Source: Stereum hirsutum FP-91666 SS1
Lineage: Eukaryota; Basidiomycota; Agaricomycetes; Russulales; Stereaceae
Reading direction: 5' to 3'
Length of the DNA stretch: 64,000 nt
NCBI RefSeq assembly: GCF_000264905.1
Contig: NW_006763142.1
Span: forward strand, 289,353 to 353,352
Within the stretch, counting starts at the first letter, position 1; each line of letters opens with the position of its first letter. Positions 29,781 to 39,988 of this stretch are shown one piece after another. A model generated the notes under the pieces. It searched no databases, was not told the origin of the DNA, and worked only from the letters and a program-made list of their open reading frames with translations. A program made the translations under genes and the position numbers.

Positions 29781-32700
29781 CCCCTGGGTAGAGCGTCGAC
29801 CTTGTCGTGGTCCAGGGGCTCAGTACCTCTTCGGAGGGAAGCCAACAGACGCTCGCAAGGTGCGTTTCTTTTCTATCCCGTGTCGCTGATTTTCTCTAGA
29901 GCCTCTTACAGGAGTGGAATCTGACACGAAACTCATGCATGTCCGCGGGGAACATGTATTGATCTGTGAGTTTTTCCTTTCGATACACCTATCCTAGTGA
30001 CCACGCTGACTTTCTCCTCAGTTGCCCTACAGGTGTGTGAATGTGTGAATGTAAGAGATTGGCATCGACCTGCCTCAACAGCAGCGCCCTCGATGCAACC
30101 TCGACACCGAGCTCCAACGAGCTTCAAGACCGGTCCCCTTGGCAGAGCGTTGACCTTGTCGTGGTCAAGGGGCTCAGTACCTCTTCGGAGGGAAGCCAAC
30201 AGACGCTCGCAAGGTACGTCTCTTTCTTTATATTATTTCACTGACTTTTTTAGATTGTTTTAGAGGCGTGTCAGGTTGTGGTGAGTCTCCGTTACTTTGT
30301 CTCGCTCGCGTAGATTTTCTTTTTACTGATGTATTGTGTTTAGTTTTTGTTAAAGGTACGTGAGTGTGAGTGGGAGAAAAGGTACGTGCGGCGCTCTGCT
30401 TGCGAAAGCAGCATCGTCCTTCCCCTTGGTAGAGCGTCGACCTTGTCGTGGTCAGGGGGCTCAGTACCTTCTCTGAGGGAAGCTAACAGACGCTCGGAAG
30501 GTACGTCTCTCCTCGTTCTATGTCGCTGATTTTTTTAGATTCTCTTAGAGCAGTTGCTTTCGACACGAAACTCAAGATTTCCACGAGGAATATGTATTGA
30601 TCGGTGAGTCTTCCATTTCAATGCGCGCGTACTCATGACCACGCTGACTTCCTCCTCAGTTTTGCTGCAGCTGTGTGACTGTGTGAATGTGAGAGAACGG
30701 CGTCGACCTGCATTCAACAGCAGCGCCCTCTACACAACCTCGACACCGCGCTCCAACGAGCTTGAAGACCGGTCCCCTGGGATAGCGTCGACCTTGTCGT
30801 GGTCCAGGGGCTCTAGTACCTCGGAGTCCGATCCTCTGAGGGAAGCCAACAGACGCTTACTAACAGGTGAGTGGGTCGCGCTTTGGCCTACATTTTTTTC
30901 CTGACCCGTTCTGTTCAGTTTTATTTCAGGCCAATGCGTGCCAGTAAGCTCAAGACGATCGACGCCCTGATTTTCAACACCCGGGCATGACGACGGGTCC
31001 GGTCGACGACTCCAATCAAGCACGACATCAACGTGCGGTGGTCTCTGGGTAATCTTGGGCTGGGGCGTCTTGGGCTGGGTTTCTAGGTGTGTTGGTTCTC
31101 TTCGTCTACTGGGTCCTTTCGTCTGCTGAGTCTCTTCGTCTGCTTGGCCTCTTTGTTTGCTAGGTCTTGTAGGCTTGATCTCTACGCTGCTGGGTCTCGT
31201 GGGCTTGCTCCCTAAGTTTCTGCGCTGAGGCTGGGTTGGCTAGAGCTAGGCGACACCGACATCAACCTCATGACCGAGCTCAAGCACCGACATCGCTCAC
31301 GACCGAAAGCACGACATCGACATCGCTCACGACCGAGCTCAAGCACGACCTCAACCTCGACCTCACGAACGAGCTCAAGCACGACATCGACACCGAGCTC
31401 CAAGCGCTTCAAGACCGGTCCCCTGGGATAGCGTCGACCTTGTCGTGGTCCAGGGGCTCTAGTACCTCGGAGTCCGATCCTCCGAGGGAAGCCAACTGAC
31501 GCTACTAACCGGTGAGTGGATCAGCACCTCGATTCACATATCTATTCTAACGCGTTTTGTCAGTTTTTTTTTACAGGTGCGTGAGTGTGAGTAAGACGCC
31601 CTCAAGCACAAGACGCTCGACGCTCTGATCATCGGCATTATCGTCTTCAACGGGGCCTCCCCTGGGTGAGCGTCGACCTTGCCGTGGTCCAGGGGCTTAG
31701 GTTCCCCGGAGTCCGATCCTCTGGGGACAACTAACAGACGCTCGCAGAATAGGCAGTATATTAACCTGTGAGTTTTTGTTCTCCTCGATGCGTATACACC
31801 GCCCTGACCACTCATTGCAGCTTTGACAGGTGTGGGTGTCGTAAGGTTCCTCAGTCATTGGGTCGGCGCTCTCGGCGCCTGTGGCGGCACTTCTCTTGGG
31901 CAACACTCTGAAGCTCTGACGACCTCTTCCTCACCCGTTACTCTCTTCGCCCACCCACTCACCCACTATCGCTCTTTCTCTTGAACCCGAGCTTAGGAGA
32001 CATCCGCTTTCTCCCCCTTTCACACCCGCGTTTTTCTTTTCGCTCTCGCTTTCATCTTGACACTATTGGGCACTCTCTATCTCTTTCTCTCCGGGTCTGT
32101 GCTTGTCTCAAGTCTTCAGCTTGATCCCCTCCCCTGGTGTGGCGTCGACCTTGTCGTGGTCCGGGGGCTCTAATACCTCGGAGTTCGATCCTCTGAGCGA
32201 AGCCAACAGACGTCTACTAACAGATGAGTCTTCGTGTTCTTCGATACACATATTTCTCCTGACCAGTCTTGCGCAGTTTTGTTTCAGGTGCACGAGTGTG
32301 AGTCCGGTAAGCTCAAAACGACCGACGCCCTGATTATCAACACTCGGGCACGACGTTGAGTCTGATCGACGACTCCTATTAAAGCACGACATCAACACCC
32401 GACGGTGGAATCTAAGGTATCTTGGGCTGGGTTTGTAGGTCTTCTGTCTCTTTGGATATGCTGGGTCTCTTCGTCTGCTAGGTCTCGTCGGCTTGGTTTC
32501 TAGGTTGCTGGGCTTGGGCTGGTCTCGCTGGAGCTAGGCGACATCGACAGCGACCTCACGAGCGAGATCAAGCACGACTTCGACATCGAACTCACGACCT
32601 CGCCCAAGCACGACTTCGACGTCAACACCGACCTCACGAACTAGATCAAGCACGACATCGACACCGGGCCCCAATAGCCTCAAGACCGGTCCCCTGGGAA

Positions 32701-33189
32701 AGCGTCGACCTTGTCGTGGTCCAGGGGCTTTAGTACCTCAGAGTCCAATTCTCTGGGGGAAACTAACAGACGCTCGCAAGGTACGTTTCCTCTTAATGCT
32801 ATGTCGCTGATTTTCTTCTAGATTCTCTTGCAGGAGTGGAGTCCGATACGAAACTCACAGATGCCCGCGAGGAACATGTATTGATTGGTGAGTCTTACCT
32901 TTTGATACTACGCGTATATAAGTGACCACGCTAACTTTTTCCTCACTTTTTTCACAGCTGTGTGAATGTGTGATTGTGAGAGAACGGCGTCGACCTGCTG
33001 TCAACAGCAGCGCCCTCGACACAACCTCAACACTGAGGTCAACGATCGACGTAAGTAATACATGCTCACAAGGCAGGGATACGAAATTGTGAGTTCCTTC
33101 TCTTTGTATGCGCGCGTAGTAGCTGTGCTAACTTCCTCCTCAGTTTTACTGCAGCTGTGTGAGTGTGTGATTGTGAGAGAGCGGCGTCG

Positions 33190-33581
33190 NNNNNNNNNNN
33201 NNNNNNNNNNNNNNNNNNNNNNNNNNNNNNNNNNNNNNNNNNNNNNNNNNNNNNNNNNNNNNNNNNNNNNNNNNNNNNNNNNNNNNNNNNNNNNNNNNNN
33301 NNNNNNNNNNNNNNNNNNNNNNNNNNNNNNNNNNNNNNNNNNNNNNNNNNNNNNNNNNNNNNNNNNNNNNNNNNNNNNNNNNNNNNNNNNNNNNNNNNNN
33401 NNNNNNNNNNNNNNNNNNNNNNNNNNNNNNNNNNNNNNNNNNNNNNNNNNNNNNNNNNNNNNNNNNNNNNNNNNNNNNNNNNNNNNNNNNNNNNNNNNNN
33501 NNNNNNNNNNNNNNNNNNNNNNNNNNNNNNNNNNNNNNNNNNNNNNNNNNNNNNNNNNNNNNNNNNNNNNNNNNNNNNNNN
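33190..33581. other. Assembly gap (392 N)
   Basis: Run of N inside a tandem repeat. The last 87 bases before it (33103-33189) equal the first 87 after it (33582-33668). Confidence 0.98.
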
Positions 33582-34071
33582 TTTGTATGCGCGCGTAGTA
33601 GCTGTGCTAACTTCCTCCTCAGTTTTACTGCAGCTGTGTGAGTGTGTGATTGTGAGAGAGCGGCGTCGACCTGCTGTCAACAGCAGCGCCCTCGACACAA
33701 CCTCAACACTGAGGTCAACGATCGACGTAAGTAATACATGCTCACAAGGCAGGGATACGAAATTGTGAGTTCCTTCTCTTTGTATGCGCGCGTAGTAGCT
33801 GTGCTAACTTCCTCCTCAGTTTTACTGCAGCTGTGTGAGTGTGTGATTGTGAGAGAGCGGCGTCGACCTGCTGTCAACAGCAGCGCCCTCGACACAACCT
33901 CAACACTGAGGTCAACGATCGACGTAAGTAATACATGCTCACAAGGCAGGGATACGAAATTGTGAGTTCCTTCTCTTTGTATGCGCGCGTAGTAGCTGTG
34001 CTAACTTCCTCCTCAGTTTTACTGCAGCTGTGTGAGTGTGTGATTGTGAGAGAGCGGCGTCGACCTGCCTT
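33582..34071 (+). repeat. Identical 197-bp tandem repeat
   Basis: The unit start TTTGTATGCGCGCG is at 33582, 33779 and 33976, exactly 197 bp apart, with no difference seen between full units. A diverging partial copy precedes the gap (from about 32950). Each unit contains an acceptor-like CTCAG/CTGCAG, a 93-nt stretch open in one frame (starting LCECVIVRERRR), GTAAGT, then GTGAGT and CTAAC. Confidence 0.85.
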
Positions 34072-37000
34072 CAACAGCAGCGCCCTCGACGAAACCTCGA
34101 CACCGGGCCCCAAGAGCTTGAAGGCCGGTCCCCTGGGATAGCGTCGACCTTGTCGTGGTCCAGGGGCTCTAGTACTTCTTCGGAGGGAAGCCAACAGACG
34201 CTTACTAACAGGTGAGTGGCCTCGCACTTTCGTCCACATATTTCTTCTCATTCGTTCTACGCAGTTCTATTTCAGGGCGGTGCGTGTAAGTAAGCTCAAG
34301 ACGATCGACGCCCTTATCATCAACACTCGGGCACGACGACTTCAATCAAACACGACATCAACACCGAGCGGAGGCCTCTGGACGTCCTGGGCTCTCTGGG
34401 TCTGCTGGGTCTCTCGTGGGTCTCGTGAGCTTAATCTCTGGGCTGCTGGGCTGAAGCTAGTCTTGCTAGAGCTAGGCGACATCGACATCGACCTCACGAC
34501 CGAGCTCAAGCACGACTTCAACATCGACCTCCCGAGCGAGATCAAGCACGACAGCGACACCGAGCTCCAACGAGCTTCAAGACCGGTCCCCTGGGATAGC
34601 GTCGACCTTGTCGTGGTCCAGGGGCTCTAGTACTTCTTCGGAGGGAAGCCAACAGACGCTTACTGATAGGTGAGTGGTCTCGCAGTTTGATTCACATACT
34701 TTTTTTCTGACCCGTATTGCGCAGTTTTATTTCAGGTGCACGAGTGCGAGTAAGCTCAAGACGATCGCCGCCCTGAGCAACAACACTCCGGCACGACGAT
34801 GGGTTCGGTCGACGACTCCAATCAAGCACGACATCAACACCGGGCGGCAGGACTTGGGGTATCTTGGGCTGGGTCTCTGGGTCTACTGGGTCTCTCGTGG
34901 GCCTCGTGGGTTTTGTATCTAGGTTGCTGGGCTGGGGCTAGGCTGTCTAGAGCTGGGCGACATCGACCACACGAGCGAGCTCAAGCACGACTTCAACCTC
35001 GACCTCACGACCGAGCTCAAGTACGACATCAACATCGACCTCACGACCGAGCTCAAGCACGACCTCGACACCGGGCTTCAAGAGCGTCAATGCCGGCCCC
35101 CTGGGAGAGCGTCGACCTTGTCGTGGTCCAGGGGCTCTAGTACCTCTTTGGAGGGAAGCCAACAGACGCTTACTGACAGGTGAGTGGATCCATGTTTTCG
35201 TCCACGTATTTTTTCTGATTCGTTCTATTCAGTTTTATTTCAGGGCCGTGCGTGTCAGTAAGCTCAAGACGATCGACGCCCTTATCATCAACACTCGGGC
35301 ACGACGACGGGTTCGGTCGACGACTCCAATCAAGCACGACACCAACACCGGGCGATGGGATCTAGGGTATCTTGTTCTAGGTCTCTCGGTTTTCTAGGTC
35401 TCTTCCTCTACTAGTTCTCTTCGTCTGCTGCGTCTTGTGGGCTTGGTCTCTAAGCTTGGCTCGTGGACTTGATCTCTAGGCTGCTGGGCTGGGGCTAGGC
35501 TGTCTAGAGCTGGGCGACATCGACAGGCTCACGAGCGAGCTCAAGCACGACACCGACATCGAACTCACGACCGAGCTCAAGCACGACTTCGACATCGAAC
35601 TCACGACCGAGCTCAAGCACGACATCGACACCGAGCTCCAAGCGCTTCAAGACCGGTCCCCTGGGATAGCGTCGACCTTGTCGGGGTCCAGGGGCTCTAG
35701 TACCTCTTTGGAGGGAAGCCAACAGACGCTTACTGACAGGTGAGTGGATCCATGTTTTCGTCCACGTATTTTTTCTGATTCATTCTATGCAGTTTTAACA
35801 AGTTCTTTCGTGCGTGTAAGCTCAAGACGATCGACGCCCTGATCATCAACAATCGAGCACGACGACGAGTCTGGTCGACGACTCCAATCAAGCACGACGT
35901 CAACACCGACGGCGGAATCTAGGGTATCTTGGGCTGGGTTTGTAGGTCTTCTGTCTCTTTGGATATGCTGGGTCTCTTCGTCTGCTAGGTCTCTTCGGCT
36001 TGGTTTCTAGGTTGCTGGGCTTGGGCTGGTCTCGCTGGAGCTAGGCGACATCGACAGCGACCTCACGAGCGAGATCAAGCACGACTTCAACATCGACCTC
36101 ACGACCGAGCTCAAGCACGACCTCGACACCGGGCTTCAAGAGCGTCAATGCCGGTCCCCTGGGATAGCGTCGACCTTGTCGTGGTCCAGGGGCTCTAGTA
36201 CCTCTTTGGAGGGAAGCCAACAGACGCTTACTAACAGGTGAATGGCCTCGCACTTTCGTCCACATATTTCTTCTCATTCGTTCTATGCAGTTTTATTTCA
36301 GGGCGGTGCGTGTCAGTAAGCTCAAGACGATCGACACCCTAATTATCAACACTCGGGCCAGACGACGAGTCCGGTCGACGACTCCAATCAAGCACGACAT
36401 CAACACCGGACGGCGGGAACTAGGGTCTCTTTGACTAAGTCTCTAGGTCTCCTGTCTCTCTGGGCCTGCTGGGTCTCGTGGGCTTGATCTCTAGGCTTCT
36501 GGGCACTGGTCTTGCTACTTGGCGACATCGACATCGACCTCACGACCGAGCTCAAGAACGACTTCAACATCGACCTCACGACCTCGCTCAAACACGACAT
36601 CGACACAGAGCTCCAAGCGCTTCAGCTTCAAGACCGGTCCCCTGGGATAGCGTCGACCTTGTCGTGGTCCAGGGGCTTAGTACCTCTTCGGAGGGAAGCT
36701 AACAGACGCTCGCAAGGTACGTTCTCCTACTTCATTTCACGTCGTTGATTTTTTTTCTAGATTCTCTTATAGGCGTCTGATTTCTCTCCGTTTCGCTGTG
36801 GCTTTTGTCTTTTCATTCTTGTTTTCATCTTCTCGTACTCGCTTTAATCTTGACACCCTCGGGCTATCTCTATGTTCATCTCTCTATGCTCGTCTCAAGT
36901 CTTCAGCTTGAGCCCTCCCCTGGGAGAGCGTCGACCTTATCGTTTGCCGTGGTCCACCGTCCAGGGGCTCTAGTACCTCTTCGGAGGGAAGCCAACAGAC

Positions 37001-37080
37001 GTTCACCAATAGAACAACAGGTGACTGCTTCTTGTTTGTGATATCATCGGACGTTCGTGGAAGTGCGCACATGTATGTAT

Positions 37081-37881
37081 CGTATGTAGTAGGTACTATA
37101 GAGCTCCGTAATGTGTCAATGAATCTGAGTTCTGCTCAATATTATATTTTGCTTCCCGTCATCGTGCTCCAAATCGAGTGACCCAGACATCCTAGGATCC
37201 ACCTCCAAACTCCAACTGGGATGGACGGAGTGCTTAGAAGTTAGGGCGACCGTTTCAAGTCATATGGGATTCGGGATTCGGGATTCGGAAAGGACGAACG
37301 GCGATGGATTTGAATTCGAACTTGTTTCAGAACCTGCAAGACGTGCAGTAGGCAGAAAAAAAAAGCTCGCATGCACTGTGACTCCTATCTATAGTGAAGT
37401 TGCTACTTCGGTTCCCGGGCCCGTTATGGGTCATTGAATGCCAATGATCGGGGTGTCAATGCGAGTGTTAGTGACGCCCGAGCCGAGGAAGATTGGAAAG
37501 GCTGGACTCCTCGACGGCGACTGGATGATTGCATGGATGGATGGATGGATGAATGGACGGATGCTGAAACGTTGACGTTGGGCGATACTCACACTTGGAC
37601 GTACGACGTAACGTCCTGGCCTCGATATATAACATCTAGCGCACGTCAAGAACTCGTCGAACATGGATTCCAAGTACACGCACCCGTCAAACAAACACCA
37701 CTGGACAAAACATAAGCAAAGCATCTCCGATTCCTTAGCTGATAGTATATACATCAATCCAACCCATAGTTTCGTACAAATCCCCCTCTTCCATCCGTTC
37801 TCCCTTGTTAGCATGCTCAAAGCACGACTCGAGTCTTAACTTCCCCCAAGTCTACGCATATCCCACACGAACCCCCCCATC
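37081..37881. other. Gene-free stretch with a GGAT microsatellite
   Basis: No supported gene. A tetranucleotide run (ATGG)n lies at about 37532-37556, and a triple GGGATTC-type repeat near 37267. The opposite-strand ORF across 37431-37820 has no family features. Confidence 0.5.
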
Positions 37882-39479
37882 TCAAGCCCTCCTAACCAAA
37901 ATCACCGCCATCGGCCACTCCACATCCACCTCCTCTCCCTCTCCCTCTCCCTCTCCCTCTCCCTGCCCCCCCTCCCTCTCCAAATCCTCCCTAACCCCCT
38001 CCCTCAACACTCCCAAAAACCGCCTCTCAATCCCTCCTCCCTCCTTCCCTTCATCCTCCGGGTAGCGTTGCTTGAAGGTATGGAGGGACGAGAACGAACC
38101 GAGGTAGTCGAGCAGGGAAGACCAGGACATGCGTTTGCGGAGGAGGATGGGGAGGTGGGGGGTGGGTAGGGAGGGGTGGTGCGAACCTGGGTGAGGGGGA
38201 GAAAGAGGAGAAGGAGGAGGAGAAGGAGAGGGTTCAGTATGATGTGGGTCTAGGAAGTCAGGTAGTCAAGGACTCGAACTCGGGTGCAGGACCACACCGT
38301 ACCGCAACGGTATGAGGTATGAGGTATCAAGGAAAATATAAGACGGAGACGAGCAGTCCCGAAGCGCCACCGCCACACTCTCCCTTCCCCTTTCAAACCA
38401 AAATACGTGAAAGACTCACCGACCCAAAAAACCCGCCGAAAATCCTCCCACCCCTCTCCCTCTCCCTCCCCCTTCTCTCCTGCACCTGTGACCACCCAAG
38501 GCTCCGGCACCCCCATCAAATGCCCATCCACGATCCTCCGTCCAGGCTGCTCCCAATGCGGACCGAGCGAAGTAGCCGGGTCTGATCCTTGGGCGTAGGC
38601 GTGGATGAGGGGGGTGAGGCGGGGGTGGTGAGAGAGGCGGAATTCGGAGTAGCCCTGTGTGGGGGGTGGGTGGGTGAGCGGATAGAGAAGGGGGGGAGAA
38701 AGGGATGGGAGGGAGGGTGTGGAAGGGGGAAGGAGGGAATAGGGCAAGAGGGAATAGGGCAGGAGGGAAGGAGGGAAAAGGAGAGGAAGGGAAGGAAATG
38801 GAGAGGTATGGAGGAGAACGAACATACCCAAAACGCCACACTGCCCCCCTTCCTCAACACACGCTTCGCCTCGGGCCACATCCTGTTCCAGTCGAACCAG
38901 TGGCACGCTTGTGCTATGATTCACACGCAAAAAGTCATTCGCATCACTTTCTTGAACTGCACAAGCTGGAAAGGCAGAGATAGCAAGGGTAGACACACCA
39001 GCAACCAGAAGATCCACACTCCCATCCCCCAGAAACTTCAGATCCTCCGCGGCGGACTGCACGAACTCGACCTTCGTCCCCTGCAATAACTTTGCATCGG
39101 GTGGAAGAGCGGAGATGGAGGCTCGCGCTTGGTCTATCATCTTCGCGGAGGGATCGACGCCGATGATATGTCTGAAGGGCGTCAGTTCCGTCGTCGCTTG
39201 ACCTGTCCATATGCATCAATCCTCCACATCAGCATTGCGTTAATTGCAGCAGGATAGGGGGGATCGGGGAAGGACGTTGGATAGGGGATGATGTTGAATA
39301 GAAGCCAAGGAAAGACAGAACGCACCAGTCCCACATCCCAAATCGACCGCCCTCTCCCACTTCGCACCCAGCTTGCTCTCATGATACTTGAATATAAAAT
39401 CGTACAACTGCCTCGGATACGTCGGGCGCGCGGCTGCGTATCGAGCGGTGTTGAATGTCGTTTTACCGAAGGTCGCCAT
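37882..39479 (-). CDS. Class I SAM-dependent methyltransferase (Crg1/Tmt1-like)
   Basis: Small-molecule methyltransferase of the fungal trans-aconitate methyltransferase/Crg1 type, transferring a methyl group from S-adenosylmethionine; the substrate is not readable. Minus strand, ATG at 39479: TFGKTTFNTARYAAARPTYP, then motif I VDLGCGTG (split by an intron after GTG) followed by QATTELTPFRHIIGVDPSAK. An acidic/SVDLLVAG motif (VEFVQSAAEDLKFLGDGSVD) comes next, then ACHWFDWNRMWPEAKRVLRK and GGSVAFW, typical of this subgroup. The C-terminal part has SWSSLLDYLGSFSSLHTFKQ and ends VDVEWPMAVILVRRA. About five introns. A (GE)n run near the C terminus is encoded by a CTCTCC microsatellite at 37931-37970. 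Middle exon borders around 38.3-38.5 kb are uncertain. Confidence 0.82.
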
Positions 39480-39920
39480 CCTATCCTTTCTCTGTTCTCC
39501 CTGTCTTCCTGTACTTGCGATGAAGAAATGCGGGGAGCCAAGCGATGACTCGTCCGCCAAGGCCGGTCGCGAATGGATATTGGTAAGACGCGTGGCTCGG
39601 CCTGGACCTAAAAATGGACGTAAATTCAAATCAAAATGAGCGAATATGATGTCCTCGCAAACTCCACCAATGACGTTCCCGTTCCGGATTCCACTCGAGG
39701 CAGTCGTCTCGCCTCATTCCTTGTTCTACTTCCGTCCCTTGACGTCTTCCAAGTTCCTTGTATCAGGCAGCCCTGTCTACTGTATCGAATTAATAAATAG
39801 CCGTAACCGTCCGTCCCAATCAACCAGATACGAATAACCTTTCTCTCCTCCTCGGAAACGAACAGGTTGGCCTCCCACGACAGGCCTTCCCATCCACCCA
39901 TCCACCCTCCCTCCCCATCA

Positions 39921-39929
39921 CATATATAA
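39921..39929 (+). promoter_or_regulatory. TATA box (CATATATAA)
   Basis: Lies 60 bp upstream of the ATG at 39989, with a CT-rich leader between. Confidence 0.6.
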
Positions 39930-39988
39930 CCCCCTCTGCTTTTTACCTCCCTCGCCTCGTGCCCAGCGCTGAACGTTGAAGGCCCACC

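Larger units (their letters stand above)
31250..36612 (+). repeat. 36-bp minisatellite blocks (ELKHD-type)
   Basis: Variants of GAGCTCAAGCACGAC followed by (T/A)TCGACATCGACCTCACGACC recur in short blocks at about 31250-31400, 32540-32670, 34480-34570, 34965-35085, 35520-35640, 36055-36140 and 36525-36612, always just before a hairpin core. In one frame they read as repeats of TELKHDxDIDLT. Unit number varies from two to about four per block. Confidence 0.65.
29781..37020 (+). repeat. Array of 15 hairpin-core modules next to splice-like sites
   Basis: Fifteen copies of a conserved core begin at 29781, 30135, 30422, 30774, 31420, 31659, 32131, 32691, 34130, 34588, 35098, 35658, 36155, 36639 and 36917. 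The core is CCCCTGG, about 22-23 nt containing GTCGACCTTGTCGTGGT, then CCAGGGG, with a longer loop in the last copy. A conserved tail follows (GGAGGGAAGCCAACAGACGC). In most copies this runs into a donor-like GTACGT, GTGCGT or GTGAGT, then 45-60 nt with CTGAC/CTGAT/CTAAC and YAG. Copies 9-14 are spaced 458-560 bp. Between cores lie a segment encoding SKLKTIDALIINTRARR in one frame, a GGGTCTC/CTGGGCT-rich stretch and a 36-bp minisatellite. I recognise no known gene or transposon. It may be a spliced non-coding transcript or a repeated-exon protein gene. Confidence 0.75.

Noticed and set aside
33582..34071. CRISPR-like array
   Set aside because: Units are directly abutting 197-bp tandem copies without variable spacers, in a eukaryotic genome.
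38255..38310. Minus-strand tRNA-like B box (GAGTTCGAGTCC)
   Set aside because: No T-stem complement, no D arm and no acceptor pairing around it.
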